Of a stretch of 64,000 bases of DNA, positions 35,041 through 44,541 are shown piece by piece (position 1 is the first letter of the stretch; the number at the start of each line of letters is the position of its first letter). Source of the DNA: Streptomyces sp. NBC_00344 (lineage in GTDB: Bacteria > Actinomycetota > Actinomycetes > Streptomycetales > Streptomycetaceae); the NCBI RefSeq assembly GCF_036088315.1, contig NZ_CP107996.1, positions 3,056,501 through 3,120,500 on the forward strand, written 5' to 3'. The translations under genes and the position numbers were made by a program. The notes under the pieces were generated by a model. That model worked only from the letters and a program-made list of their open reading frames with translations. It ran no database searches and was not told the origin of the DNA.

Positions 35041-36137
35041 GAGACGGTTCCCCCGGCCAGGGCCTGCTCCCAGAACGCTGTGCAGAACCTGGCCAGCGGC
35101 CCCCGTGCCCGGCTGCCCGGTGGGGCGCCGTGCTCCGTGCCGAGCAGCCCTTCCTCGACGGGGAGTTCGCCGACGAGAGGGAGCTCAAGTGCTCGGGCCA
35201 CCCACTCCTCGTCTAGACCCGATGCGTAGGGCCCCCGCACCACGGCCCGCAGATCCTGCAGGACCATGCCCACCATCGACGCCACCCGGGCCGCCGCCGC
35301 AACCGCCCTGAGCTCTCCCGGAACCACCAGCAGCCCGAGGTCCAGCTGGGCCAGAGCCTCTGCGACACCTTCGTCGACACGCCGCGGCAGATCCACGACC
35401 ACCACCCCTCCGCCTCGGCGCGCCGCTGCCAGGACGGCGCGCATCGCCTCGGGTGCGATCGTCACCGAGTCCGTCCTGTCCCAGCTGAGGATCCGCAGAC
35501 CGTGCACTTCCGGCAGGGATTCCTCGAGCGCACTTCCGCCGACCCGCCCTTTGGAGCGGGCGAAATCCGGCCATCGTCTGCCTTCCGTGTGTTCACCGCC
35601 GAGGAGCACATCGAGTCCGCCACCCAGTGGGTCCCCGTCGATGAGCACGGTGCGCTGGCCGCTCCGGACCGCTGTGACCGCCAGAGCGCACGCCAGTGTT
35701 GATGCGCCGGCCCCGCCCCGCCCGCCGATCACCCCGACGGTCAGCGCCTGGTGGCCAACCCCTTCGGCCACGTCGGCGATGCGCTCGACGAGCCAGTTCT
35801 CGGCGTCGGGCAGCCGCAGCACGTGGTCGGCGCCGATCTCCACAGCCCGCCGCCAGACTTCGGGGTCGTCCTGGTCCCTCCCCACGAGGTACACCCCCGA
35901 TCTGCGGGTGCTGCCCCGCACCCGGGCAGCCGCGTCGTCGCCCACGAGGATCAGGGGGGCGCTGTCCCACCCGCCCCTTCGCTCCGGAACTCCGTGGTGA
36001 ACTTCTGGTTCCGCTCCCGCTGCCGCGCACAGCCGCAGGAGATCGTCCAGGAGAGCCGCGTCCTCGGTGACGATCAGCGGCCCGCCGGGCCGTCCATCGG
36101 TGGCCGGCCGCCGGTCAGGTGTGATGGATCCAGTCAC
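35037..36137 (-). CDS. Septum-site-determining/CpaE-like MinD-family ATPase (Ssd-like)
   Basis: A 366-residue protein with an N-terminal receiver-like region (residues 20-115) and a MinD/ParA domain with the deviant Walker A segment GGRGGAGASTLACAL and a FLEET-like LIDGDPLGGGLDVLLG. The mycobacterial homologue Rv3660c (Ssd) occupies the same place beside the tad genes and affects septum placement. CpaE proteins localise pilus machinery. The GTG start follows GGAAGATC or GAGGGGG. It is the first gene of the operon running through cpaF, tadB and tadC, so its promoter should lie in the 488-bp gap to its right. Confidence 0.88.
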   Translation of the reverse strand: MTGSITPDRRPATDGRPGGPLIVTEDAALLDDLLRLCAAAGAEPEVHHGVPERRGGWDSAPLILVGDDAAARVRGSTRRSGVYLVGRDQDDPEVWRRAVEIGADHVLRLPDAENWLVERIADVAEGVGHQALTVGVIGGRGGAGASTLACALAVTAVRSGQRTVLIDGDPLGGGLDVLLGGEHTEGRRWPDFARSKGRVGGSALEESLPEVHGLRILSWDRTDSVTIAPEAMRAVLAAARRGGGVVVVDLPRRVDEGVAEALAQLDLGLLVVPGELRAVAAAARVASMVGMVLQDLRAVVRGPYASGLDEEWVARALELPLVGELPVEEGLLGTEHGAPPGSRARGPLARFCTAFWEQALAGGTVS

Positions 36138-36396
36138 GATCTTCCGCCCCCTCTCACATTGATTCCTTCGAGCCGTGAAGCTGCCGCGAACGAGCTGCGG
36201 ACTTCACGACGGGATTCACCGTGCAGGGATCCGTGAAATTGAGTGGATCTTGCTCGAAAACTGTGGACGACTCAACAGTTGTGAATATGTCCGTCGCTCT
36301 TATCGGTGACATCCGGAGAGCACCCTGGCGACTACTGTCAGTGACGGGTATCAAGGCGGGGAGGGCGCTTCAGACCAGCGGAGGAGGGTGTCCCAC

Positions 36397-36531
36397 ATGA
36401 CCCTCGAAAGGCGATCGAGGCCGGACGTCACGGCGAAAACGCGTCCGGACATGCGACGACCCCAGCCGGGGGGGAGAGCTGGGGTCGTCCCCACGTCCGA
36501 CTCGGGGGGGGGAGGAGCCGGACGGGGATAG
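36397..36531 (+). CDS. Possible 44-residue leader-type small ORF
   Basis: An ATG preceded by GGAGGAGGG at about 8 bases opens a 44-codon frame rich in Arg, Pro and Gly, ending in TAG 94 bp before the HAD gene. The hairpin at 36455-36489 lies inside the frame. I recognise no family. It could be a leader peptide whose translation affects the hairpin and the downstream gene, or it could be chance. Confidence 0.3.
   Translation: MTLERRSRPDVTAKTRPDMRRPQPGGRAGVVPTSDSGGGGAGRG
36455..36489. terminator. Hairpin, terminator or attenuator
   Basis: GACGACCCCAGC (36455-36466) pairs exactly with 36478-36489 around an 11-base G-rich loop. It lies upstream of the HAD gene rather than at the end of a known gene, which suggests attenuation of a longer transcript. 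Confidence 0.5.
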
Positions 36532-36625
36532 CACGGTCGCGAACGATCCGTGACTTCCATGGTGTACCCGAAGGCCTTCTCAGGCAAACCCACGCGCCAC
36601 AGCGTAAGCCGAATGGCGGGCACCT

Positions 36626-37483
36626 ATGCTCGGCGTTGTGGAAAACCACTCGTCGCCTCGCACAGCCGCCTTCTTTGACCTCGACAAGACGGTCATCGCC
36701 AAGTCGTCGACGCTGACCTTCAGCAAGTCGTTCTACCAGGGCGGGCTGATCAACCGCCGTGCCGTACTGCGCACTGCCTACGCCCAGTTCGTATTCCTCG
36801 CCGGTGGCGCGGATCATGACCAGATGGAGCGGATGCGTGCGTATCTCTCCGCCCTCTGCAAGGGCTGGAACGTCCAGCAGGTCAAGGAGATCGTGGCCGA
36901 GACACTGCACGATCTGATCGACCCGATCATCTACGACGAAGCCGCCTCGCTCATCGAGGAGCATCACACCGCCGGCCGGGATGTGGTGATCGTCTCCACT
37001 TCGGGCGCGGAGGTGGTCGAGCCCATCGGAGAACTCCTCGGCGCGGACCGCGTCGTCGCCACCCGGATGGTGGTGGGCACGGACGGCTGCTTCACGGGTG
37101 AAGTGGAGTATTACGCGTATGGCCCGACCAAAGCCGAGGCCGTCAAAGAGCTCGCCGAGTCCGAGGGGTACGACCTGTCACGCTGCTACGCGTACAGCGA
37201 CTCGGCGACCGATGTCCCGATGCTCGAGTCGGTGGGCCACCCCCACGCTGTCAACCCCGACCGGGCGCTACGCAGGGAAGCGATGTCGAGGGATTGGCCG
37301 ATTCTCGTCTTCAACCGTCCGGTCAGGCTGAAGCAGCGGCTGCCGGCACTGCGGATGCCGACTCGCCCCGCGCTGGTCGCCGCGGCCGCCGTCGGCGCGG
37401 CAGCGGCTACCGCCGGCCTTGTCTGGTACGCGAACAGAGGCAGCCGAGCAGGTCGGCGACGTGGCAGCTTTGCCCGCATTTGA
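36626..37483 (+). CDS. HAD-superfamily IB phosphatase, differentiation-associated
   Basis: A 285-residue SerB-like haloacid dehalogenase protein. Motif I is FFDLDKTVI, motif II is VSTSG, and motif III/IV is CYAYSDSATDVPML. After the catalytic domain there is a single C-terminal hydrophobic helix (ALVAAAAVGAAAATAGLVWYA) and a basic tail, so it is probably membrane-anchored. Homologues at this position in Streptomyces are annotated as inhibition-of-morphological-differentiation proteins (recalled); the mycobacterial counterpart is Rv3661. The start could be the ATG used here or a GTG four codons in. The substrate is unknown. Confidence 0.88.
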   Translation: MLGVVENHSSPRTAAFFDLDKTVIAKSSTLTFSKSFYQGGLINRRAVLRTAYAQFVFLAGGADHDQMERMRAYLSALCKGWNVQQVKEIVAETLHDLIDPIIYDEAASLIEEHHTAGRDVVIVSTSGAEVVEPIGELLGADRVVATRMVVGTDGCFTGEVEYYAYGPTKAEAVKELAESEGYDLSRCYAYSDSATDVPMLESVGHPHAVNPDRALRREAMSRDWPILVFNRPVRLKQRLPALRMPTRPALVAAAAVGAAAATAGLVWYANRGSRAGRRRGSFARI

Positions 37484-37875
37484 ACCAGAAAGTAAAGAAC
37501 TGTTGCGGGGGCTTCCCCTTGCTCGGCGACAGGAGTAGAAAGGATTCAACGGCCCGCGAGACCAAGGACGTCCGAGAGGATGACCTGAAACCGCATGAAG
37601 GCCCCACGGACCGCGCATGAAAACCGAGCACCCACGCGACGTCGACCCGTCGATTACGGGCCAGCCGCACCAGGTGACGGGCCACGTTCCCGACCTGATG
37701 GGCAAATTTACGAGGACGCTTGGTAACTCGGCGGACATGACAGCGGCGGTACCGATCGGTACCGCCGCCCTTTTTTATCTTTGAGTCTCAGCGCCGGACC
37801 GGAGCAGGACTCCCAGCCCGTGACGATGCCGGACACCGCAGCCGAGGATCCGGCCGAAATGGCGTGATGGCGGGC
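37484..37875. other. Intergenic region with competing short frames and a strong terminator
   Basis: Between the HAD gene and the convergent Fic-like gene two short plus-strand frames are open: 37595-37726 (43 codons, TAA stop) and 37617-37784 (55 codons, whose last codons run through the terminator). Neither has a convincing ribosome site or family. The rest shows no structure. Confidence 0.4.
37743..37776 (+). terminator. Strong rho-independent terminator
   Basis: The arms GCGGCGGTACCGA and TCGGTACCGCCGC (37743-37755 and 37756-37768) form a perfect 26-base palindrome followed by CC and six T residues. Confidence 0.92.
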
Positions 37876-38736
37876 CTACGCCGCGCCGCGCTGCATCGCC
37901 TCACACACGGCAGTGGACTCCCGGACCCCCAGTTCCACCGCGCGTCCGCAGTGCACGATCCACGCCGCCATACCCTCTGGCGTTCCCGACACGTAACCGT
38001 CCAGCGCCGCGACGTAGGCCGCCCGTCCGAGTTCCGCGTGGCCGACCTCCGCAGGACAGATCGACTTGGGATCCAGGCCGCTGCCGATCAGCACGATCCG
38101 CTCGGCTCCCCTCGCGACCAGGCCGTTGCACGACCCGAAGGGCCGCAGAGCCAGCAGTTCGCCGTGCACGACGGCCGCCGTCACCAACGCCGGGGCCGAA
38201 CTTCCGCGGATGACCAGTTGAGACAGACCCTCCAGCCTTACAGCCACTTCTTCGGCGCCGGGGAGAGGGAGCTCAATCAGCGGCTCGTCCGCCTTTTCTC
38301 CCGCCAGCCGCGGGCGGCCCACCGTGTCGCCGGAATCGGCCGCGGCCACCAGGTGCAGCCGCGCCAGCACGCGCAGCGGGGACTGGCGCCAGATGGACAG
38401 CAGCTGCCCCGCCTCGGCAGACAACCGCAGAGCGGCGCCGACGGTACGCGCCTCGGGCTCGCCGCTGAAGTCAGTGCGCCTGCGTACCTCTTCGAGCGCC
38501 CAGTCCGCTCCAGCCAGGGCTGCTGAGCCGCGCGACCCACGCAGAGCCGCTTCCGCCGTCACCTCACTACTGCGCCGCCGCATGACTCTGTGCCCGTACA
38601 CCTGGTCCACGGCCTTGCGCACGGAGTCCACGGCGTCACCGACACCAGGCAGCTGGCCCAGTGCGGCGAGAGGATCTGAAGCATCGGGAGGAGTCGCCTG
38701 GGATCCGGCGGCTGCCCTCCGGGAGAACGCAGTCAT
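37876..38736 (-). CDS. Divergent Fic-domain-like protein
   Basis: A 286-residue protein. The C-terminal half resembles the Fic fold: HGELLALRPFGSCNGLVARG aligns with the Fic motif HPFxxGNGRxxR, and Y-x-x-A-L-x-x-Y follows about 40 residues later. The catalytic His is Arg, the first motif Gly is Cys and the motif Arg is Leu, so AMP-transferase activity is doubtful. The N-terminal part (ASDPLAALGQLPGVGDAVDSV) is helical. It diverges from the ATPase gene at 38833 across 96 bp. Streptomyces homologues have also been labelled oxidoreductase, for which I see no motif. The start is the ATG of MTAFSRRAA. Confidence 0.65.
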   Translation of the reverse strand: MTAFSRRAAAGSQATPPDASDPLAALGQLPGVGDAVDSVRKAVDQVYGHRVMRRRSSEVTAEAALRGSRGSAALAGADWALEEVRRRTDFSGEPEARTVGAALRLSAEAGQLLSIWRQSPLRVLARLHLVAAADSGDTVGRPRLAGEKADEPLIELPLPGAEEVAVRLEGLSQLVIRGSSAPALVTAAVVHGELLALRPFGSCNGLVARGAERIVLIGSGLDPKSICPAEVGHAELGRAAYVAALDGYVSGTPEGMAAWIVHCGRAVELGVRESTAVCEAMQRGAA

Positions 38737-38832
38737 AGCAAGCGAGGCTACGCGTCCCGGGCAGCGACCCCACCTTGGAGTGGTCTTCTTCACTTACCTG
38801 CCCCACTCAATGCGTTCACTCAACTACTCTTC

Positions 38833-39828
38833 GTGAACATGAAGATCGCTTTCGTAGGGAAGGGCGGCAGCGGCAAGACCACGCTGTCCTCTCTCTTCAT
38901 CCGCCACCTGACCGCCAACGAGGCGCCCGTCCTCGCCGTGGATGCGGATATCAATCAGCATCTGGGTGCCGCCCTCGGGCTCGAAGACCAGGCGTCCGCC
39001 GCGCTGCCGGCGATGGGGGCACACCTGCCGCTGATCAAGGACTATCTGCGCGGCACCAACCCCCGTATCACCTCAGCAGAAACGATGATCAAAACCACGC
39101 CACCCGGCGAGGGGTCGCGGTTGCTCCGGGTCTGTGAGGACAATCCGGTGTACGACGCCTGTGCACGCCCGGTCTCGCTTGACGACGGTGAGATCAAACT
39201 GATGGCGACGGGGCCTTTCACCGAGGCCGATCTGGGCGTGGCCTGCTACCACTCCAAGGTCGGCGCGGTCGAGCTCTGCCTCAACCATCTCGTTGACGGG
39301 CCCGAGGAGTTCGTGGTCATCGACATGACCGCCGGTTCGGACTCGTTCGCCTCCGGTATGTTCACGCGTTTCGACCTGACCTTCCTGGTGGCCGAGCCCA
39401 CCAGGAAGGGTGTCTCCGTGTACCGCCAGTACAAGGAGTACGCGCGCGACTTCGGCGTCGGGCTCAAGGTTGTCGGGAACAAGGTGCGGGACGCCGATGA
39501 CCTGGAATTCCTGCGCACCGAGATCGGCGAGGACCTGCTCGTCACCCTCGGCCACTCGGACTGGGTCCGGGCGATGGAGAAGGGCCGCCCGCCTCGCTTC
39601 GAGTTGCTCGAAGCCGGTAACCGGCTGGCCCTCCAGGCTCTGCAGGATGCAGCCGAGGACAGCTACGCCGACCGCGACTGGGAGCGCTACACCCGTCAGA
39701 TGGTGCACTTCCATCTGCGGAACGCGGAGAGCTGGGGGAACGAGAAGACAGGTGCCGATCTAGCCGCCCAAGTCGATCCCACCTTCGTCCTCGGTGAACG
39801 CTATGCCGAGGCGGCTTCCGCTTCTTGA
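38833..39828 (+). CDS. CooC/ParA-like SIMIBI ATPase
   Basis: A 331-residue ATPase. The N-terminal IAFVGKGGSGKTTLSSL is a deviant Walker A with the signature lysine of MinD/CooC proteins, AVDADINQHLG is the switch region, and FVVIDMTAGSD the Walker B. CooC-like proteins insert or deliver metal cofactors, whereas ParA-like relatives position complexes; nothing nearby decides between these. The start is a GTG two codons before ATG (38839), either of which could be used. It ends before a palindromic terminator. Its divergent partner is the Fic-like gene. Confidence 0.82.
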   Translation: MNMKIAFVGKGGSGKTTLSSLFIRHLTANEAPVLAVDADINQHLGAALGLEDQASAALPAMGAHLPLIKDYLRGTNPRITSAETMIKTTPPGEGSRLLRVCEDNPVYDACARPVSLDDGEIKLMATGPFTEADLGVACYHSKVGAVELCLNHLVDGPEEFVVIDMTAGSDSFASGMFTRFDLTFLVAEPTRKGVSVYRQYKEYARDFGVGLKVVGNKVRDADDLEFLRTEIGEDLLVTLGHSDWVRAMEKGRPPRFELLEAGNRLALQALQDAAEDSYADRDWERYTRQMVHFHLRNAESWGNEKTGADLAAQVDPTFVLGERYAEAASAS

Positions 39829-39857
39829 CGGTGCGTCGGCGCCCGCCCGGGCGCCTC

Positions 39858-39891
39858 GGAGGGCTGGGTGTCAGCTGACACCCAGCCCTCC
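39858..39891 (+). terminator. Perfect 34-base palindromic terminator
   Basis: GGAGGGCTGGGTGTCAG (39858-39874) is directly followed by its reverse complement (39875-39891), 30 bp past the ATPase stop. The remaining 236 bp up to the transporter gene include an A+T-rich stretch near 39985-40050 that probably carries its promoter. Confidence 0.85.
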
Positions 39892-40127
39892 GGGCATTTC
39901 CGCCGCACCCTGCCCGCGCCCCCTTTCCGCCACTTCAGTCGAGACACGCGATTCGATCACCGGATCGAGTGAAGTCATCGACCATTTGCACCGTATGTTC
40001 ACATTCATCCTTTGCTTTGGATTACGATCCATTTACCAAGAATTGATACTCCCCGCCACTGCTAGCCGTGACCTGCGGCCACGTCGCCCTTTTCCGCGAC
40101 CGCGCCGCCCCGGAGGAGACGGGAACC

Positions 40128-42410
40128 ATGACTACCTGCGTCTCGAACCGCCCTGACCACAGGCCCCGATTCCGCATCACGGGAGCCAATCTGTCCGCCT
40201 CGATCACGGTCTTCCTGATTGCCGTCCCCATGTCCCTGGGGCTGGCTGTCGCCATCGGCGCCCCGCTGGAAGCAGGACTGCTTGCGGCCGCCGTGGGCGG
40301 CATCGTCGCCGGTCTGCTCGGCGGATCCGCGCTGCTGGTCAGTGGACCCTCCGCCGGTCTGACCGTGGTCACCGCCGGGCTGATCCAGTCCTACGGCTGG
40401 CGCACCACCTGTGCCATCACCGTCGGTGCCGGGCTTCTCCAGCTGCTGCTGGGTTCCCTGCGGATGGCCCGCGGCGCACTGGCCGTGTCCCCCGCCATCG
40501 TGCACGGCACGCTCGCCGGCATCGGCGTGGCCATCGCACTCGCGCAACTGCATATCGTGCTCGGCGGTACGCCGCAGAGTTCGGCGGTTGCCAACGCACT
40601 GGCATTACCCGGGCAGTTGAGCCGTGTCAGCCCGGGCGCACCGCTGGTCGGCGGACTCACCATCGCGGTACTGGTCCTGTGGCCACGAATCCCCGGCCGC
40701 CCGGGCAGGGCACTGCGCAAGATCCCCGCCGCACTCACCTCGGTCGCCGCGGCTACCGCAGTGGCCGCGGTCGCGGCCCCTGACATCGCCCGAGTGGATC
40801 TGCCTTCCTGGTCGGCACACCTGCTGCCCGAAATGCCGCACGGCCCGGCACTCGGACTGATCACCGCCACATTCACGGTGATGCTGGTGGCGAGCCTCGA
40901 GTCACTTCTCTCGGCAGTGGCGGTGGACAAGCTGACGGCGGACCGCCCCGGAAACACCGTCAGCCGTACCGATCTTGACCGTGAGTTGCGAGGGCAGGGG
41001 ATCGCCAACGCCGTATCCGGGCTACTGGGCGGGATGCCGGTCTCCGGTGGAGCGGTGCGCGGCACGGCGAATGTACGGGCCGGCGCGACCGGCCGCGCCT
41101 CCACCGTGCTGCACGGCCTGTGGATGTTGCTCGCCGCGGGACTTCTGGCCATCGCCCTGGAGTGCGTGCCGCTTGCGGCGCTGGCCGCCCTGGTGATGGT
41201 CGTCGGCGTCCAGATGGTGAGCTACGCGCACATCCGCAATGTTCACAAGCACCGTGAGTTCCTGGTGTACGTCGCCACCGTTGGCGGGGTGCTGCTCGCC
41301 GGCGTGATGGAAGGGGTGGCGATCGGAATCGCGGTCGCGGTCGGACTGGCACTGCACCGCCTGGCCAGGACCCGGATCACCTTGGAGGAGAGAAACAGCG
41401 TTCACCGTCTGCGGGCGCGTGGCCAGTTGACCTTCTTGGCGGTGCCACGGCTGAGCCGGACGCTCAGCCAGGTGCCACATGGCGCGCACGCGGTGGTGGA
41501 GCTGGACGGTTCGTTCATGGACCATGCCGCTTTCGAGACCCTGCAGCACTGGCAGGAGACCCATGTCGCGCAGGGCGGCCGGGTGGAGGTCACCGGCCGG
41601 GCCGGGACACGGATCGCCGAGCCCCCGTCTGCCGCGCACAACTGCTGCAGACCCTGGACGCCATGGCGCAATCACCACTGCGACGACCACGCCGCGCAGC
41701 CGGCTCCGGCGGCGGACAGCGCACCTGACATCACAGCGCTCAAAGGACCGGGGAGCCTTCGGCTCACCAGTGGGCTCAGTTCATTCCAGCGCAACACGGC
41801 TCCACTGGTGAGAGAGGAGCTGGCCCGGCTCGCCCGCGAGGGGCAGCGGCCCTCGCAGCTGTTTCTCACCTGCGCCGACTCCAGGCTGGTCACCAGCATG
41901 ATCACATCGAGTGGCCCCGGCGATCTGTTCACTGTGCGCAATGTGGGGAATTTCGTACCACTGCCCGGAGAAGAGGCCTCCGACGACTCGGTGGCGGCGG
42001 CGATCGAGTACGCGGTGGACATCCTGGGTGTCGAGTCCATCACCGTATGCGGACACTCCGGCTGTGGAGCGATGACAGCCCTGTTGAACACCTCGCCGGA
42101 TGTGCCGCAGACACCGTTGCAACGCTGGCTGAGGCACGGACGTCCCAGCCTCGAGCGGATGCTGAACCGGGGTCACTCCTGGGCACGGATCTCCGGGCGG
42201 ATGCCGGACGACGAGATCGAGCAACTCTGCCTGACCAACATCATCCAGCAGCTGGAACATCTGAGGGCTCACGAGTCGGTGGCAAGACGGCTCACGGAGG
42301 GCAAACTGGAGCTGCACGGTATGTACTTCCACGTCGGTGAGGCCCAGGCGTATCTGCTCGCCGATCCCCATGAACTGGACGGGGTCTTCGCCCAGGTGGC
42401 TCCCGCCTGA
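40128..42410 (+). CDS. SulP-family anion transporter fused to beta-carbonic anhydrase
   Basis: A 760-residue fusion. Residues about 20-430 are a SulP transporter with 10-12 membrane helices (VFLIAVPMSLGLAVAIGAPL, VSGPSAGLTVV, and SGGAVRGTANVRAGATGR in the substrate region). About 455-510 is a STAS domain (HAVVELDGSFMDHAAFETL). About 560-760 is a beta-class carbonic anhydrase with zinc ligands in LTCADSRL (about residue 581) and CGHSGCGAM (about 641). A His/Cys-rich linker (AAHNCCRPWTPWRNHHCDDH) joins the last two. The logical role is bicarbonate transport coupled to CO2/HCO3- interconversion at the membrane. The ATG follows GGAGGAG. Confidence 0.92.
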   Translation: MTTCVSNRPDHRPRFRITGANLSASITVFLIAVPMSLGLAVAIGAPLEAGLLAAAVGGIVAGLLGGSALLVSGPSAGLTVVTAGLIQSYGWRTTCAITVGAGLLQLLLGSLRMARGALAVSPAIVHGTLAGIGVAIALAQLHIVLGGTPQSSAVANALALPGQLSRVSPGAPLVGGLTIAVLVLWPRIPGRPGRALRKIPAALTSVAAATAVAAVAAPDIARVDLPSWSAHLLPEMPHGPALGLITATFTVMLVASLESLLSAVAVDKLTADRPGNTVSRTDLDRELRGQGIANAVSGLLGGMPVSGGAVRGTANVRAGATGRASTVLHGLWMLLAAGLLAIALECVPLAALAALVMVVGVQMVSYAHIRNVHKHREFLVYVATVGGVLLAGVMEGVAIGIAVAVGLALHRLARTRITLEERNSVHRLRARGQLTFLAVPRLSRTLSQVPHGAHAVVELDGSFMDHAAFETLQHWQETHVAQGGRVEVTGRAGTRIAEPPSAAHNCCRPWTPWRNHHCDDHAAQPAPAADSAPDITALKGPGSLRLTSGLSSFQRNTAPLVREELARLAREGQRPSQLFLTCADSRLVTSMITSSGPGDLFTVRNVGNFVPLPGEEASDDSVAAAIEYAVDILGVESITVCGHSGCGAMTALLNTSPDVPQTPLQRWLRHGRPSLERMLNRGHSWARISGRMPDDEIEQLCLTNIIQQLEHLRAHESVARRLTEGKLELHGMYFHVGEAQAYLLADPHELDGVFAQVAPA

Positions 42411-42480
42411 GGCGAAGCAGTCCGCCGCTCGGGCGGTCGCAGCCAGGAAGGAGCGGACCTCAACCACCGTCGCCGAGCAT

Positions 42481-42492
42481 AGGTCTAAACCA
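42481..42492. promoter_or_regulatory. GntR/HutC-type (DasR-like) operator upstream of acsA
   Basis: AGGTCTAAACCA fits the GntR/HutC-family operator pattern GT-N-TA-N-AC. Extended by two bases each side on the minus strand it matches 12 of 16 positions of the DasR consensus ACTGGTCTAGACCACT. It lies about 90 bp before the acsA start. Confidence 0.4.
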
Positions 42493-42580
42493 ATTTCTCA
42501 TGGCTGGCCCTTGTCAGAGTGACCTACGGGCTGATGAGCTATGGCCTGGGACATAAAGGCATTATCGAAAGGGCGATCTC

Positions 42581-44536
42581 GTGAGCAACGAAAGCTTGGC
42601 CAACCTGCTCAAGGAGGAGCGGCGCTTCATGCCGCCCACCGAGCTGGCCGCGAACGCCAACGTGACCGCGGCGGCGTACGAGCAGGCAGCAGCGGACCGG
42701 CTGGGTTTCTGGGCTGATCAGGCCAGGCGGCTGAGCTGGGCCACCGAGCCCACCGAGACGCTCGACTGGTCCAACCCGCCGTTCGCGAAGTGGTTCGCCG
42801 ACGGTGAGCTCAACGTCGCCTACAACTGCGTCGACCGGCACGTCGAGGCCGGCAACGGCGACCGTGTCGCCATCCACTTCGAGGGTGAGCCCGGCGACAG
42901 CCGGTCGATCACCTACGCGCAGCTCAAGGACGAGGTGTCGCAGGCCGCGAATGCTCTCGTCGAGCTGGGGATCGCCAAGGGTGACCGGGTCGCGGTCTAT
43001 CTGCCGATGATCCCGGAAGCCGTTGTGGCGATGCTCGCCTGCGCCCGTATCGGTGCCGCGCACTCGGTGGTCTTCGGCGGCTTCTCCGCCGACGCCGTCG
43101 CCTCCCGCATCCAGGACGCCGACGCCAAACTGGTCATCACATCCGACGGCGGCTACCGGCGCGGGAAGCCTTCCGCGCTGAAGCCGGCGATCGACGAGGC
43201 GGTCGCGAAGTGCCCGCAGGTCGAGCATGTGCTCGTGGTCCGGCGCACCGGCCAGGACACCACGTGGACCGAGGGCCGGGACGTGTGGTGGGACGAGTTC
43301 GTGGCGCGTCAGTCCACCGAGCACACCCCGGAGGCATTCGAGGCGGAGCACCCGCTGTTCATCCTCTACACCTCGGGCACGACGGGGAAGCCGAAGGGGA
43401 TTCTGCACACCTCAGGCGGCTATCTGACCCAGACCGCGTACACCCACCATGCGGTCTTCGACCTGAAGCCGGAGACCGATGTCTACTGGTGCACGGCCGA
43501 CATCGGCTGGGTGACCGGCCACTCGTACATCGTGTACGGGCCGCTCGCCAACGGTGCGACCCAGGTCATCTACGAGGGCACCCCGGACACCCCGCACCAG
43601 GGCCGGTTCTGGGAGATCGTCCAGAAGTACGGTGTCTCGATCCTCTACACCGCGCCGACCGCGATCCGTACGTTCATGAAGTGGGGAGACGACATCCCCG
43701 CCAAGTTCGACCTGTCGTCGCTGCGGGTCCTCGGGTCGGTCGGTGAGCCGATCAACCCCGAGGCCTGGATGTGGTACCGGAAGAACATCGGCGCCGACAA
43801 GTGCCCCATCGTGGACACCTGGTGGCAGACCGAGACCGGGGCGATGATGATCTCGCCGCTGCCGGGCGTGACGGCCACCAAGCCCGGATCGGCTCAGCGC
43901 GCGCTGCCCGGCATCTCCGCCACCGTCGTCGATGACGAGGCCCGCGAAGTACCGGACGGTGGTGGTGGCTATCTCGTACTGACCGAGCCATGGCCGTCGA
44001 TGCTCCGCACCATCTGGGGCGACGACCAGCGCTTCCTCGACACGTACTGGTCACGCTTCGAGGGCAAGTACTTCGCAGGCGACGGCGCCAAGAAGGACAC
44101 CGACGGCGACCTCTGGCTGCTGGGCCGGGTCGACGACGTGATGCTGGTGTCCGGACACAACATCTCGACCACCGAGGTCGAGTCCGCGCTCGTCTCGCAC
44201 CCGGCAGTCGCAGAGGCGGCGGTCGTCGGCGCCGCCGACGAGACCACGGGACAGGCGATCGTGGGCTTCGTGATCCTGCGGGGTACGGCTGCGGAATCCG
44301 ACGATCTGTCCACGGAGCTCCGCAATCACGTGGGTGCGGTGCTCGGGCCGATCGCCAAGCCCAAGCGGGTTCTGCCGGTGGCCGAACTGCCCAAGACACG
44401 GTCCGGGAAGATCATGCGGCGCCTGCTGCGGGATGTCGCAGAGAACCGTGAACTGGGCGATGTCACCACGCTCACGGACTCCACGGTGATGGATCTGATC
44501 CAGACGAAGCTGCCCAGCGCGTCCAGCGAGGACTGA
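42581..44536 (+). CDS. acsA: Acetyl-CoA synthetase
   Basis: A 651-residue AMP-forming acetate-CoA ligase, full length for the family. Motifs include [20 protein letters not shown] (P-loop-like), [38 protein letters not shown], and [17 protein letters not shown] with Lys610 as the catalytic and acetylation-controlled lysine. It activates acetate for entry into central metabolism. The GTG start has AAAGGG 8 bases upstream. It is monocistronic between the transporter fusion and a terminator, with a candidate DasR-type operator in its promoter. Lysine acetylation control is expected from the conserved C-terminus. Confidence 0.97.
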   Translation: MSNESLANLLKEERRFMPPTELAANANVTAAAYEQAAADRLGFWADQARRLSWATEPTETLDWSNPPFAKWFADGELNVAYNCVDRHVEAGNGDRVAIHFEGEPGDSRSITYAQLKDEVSQAANALVELGIAKGDRVAVYLPMIPEAVVAMLACARIGAAHSVVFGGFSADAVASRIQDADAKLVITSDGGYRRGKPSALKPAIDEAVAKCPQVEHVLVVRRTGQDTTWTEGRDVWWDEFVARQSTEHTPEAFEAEHPLFILYTSGTTGKPKGILHTSGGYLTQTAYTHHAVFDLKPETDVYWCTADIGWVTGHSYIVYGPLANGATQVIYEGTPDTPHQGRFWEIVQKYGVSILYTAPTAIRTFMKWGDDIPAKFDLSSLRVLGSVGEPINPEAWMWYRKNIGADKCPIVDTWWQTETGAMMISPLPGVTATKPGSAQRALPGISATVVDDEAREVPDGGGGYLVLTEPWPSMLRTIWGDDQRFLDTYWSRFEGKYFAGDGAKKDTDGDLWLLGRVDDVMLVSGHNISTTEVESALVSHPAVAEAAVVGAADETTGQAIVGFVILRGTAAESDDLSTELRNHVGAVLGPIAKPKRVLPVAELPKTRSGKIMRRLLRDVAENRELGDVTTLTDSTVMDLIQTKLPSASSED

Positions 44537-44541
44537 GCCGG

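Larger units (their letters stand above)
36138..36625. promoter_or_regulatory. 488-bp divergent intergenic region (tad operon / HAD gene)
   Basis: The stretch 36170-36330 is distinctly A+T-richer than its surroundings and is the likely tad promoter region. From 36380 the sequence contains a possible short gene with a strong ribosome site, a 12-bp hairpin and a nine-base G run. Nothing else is recognisable. Confidence 0.5.
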
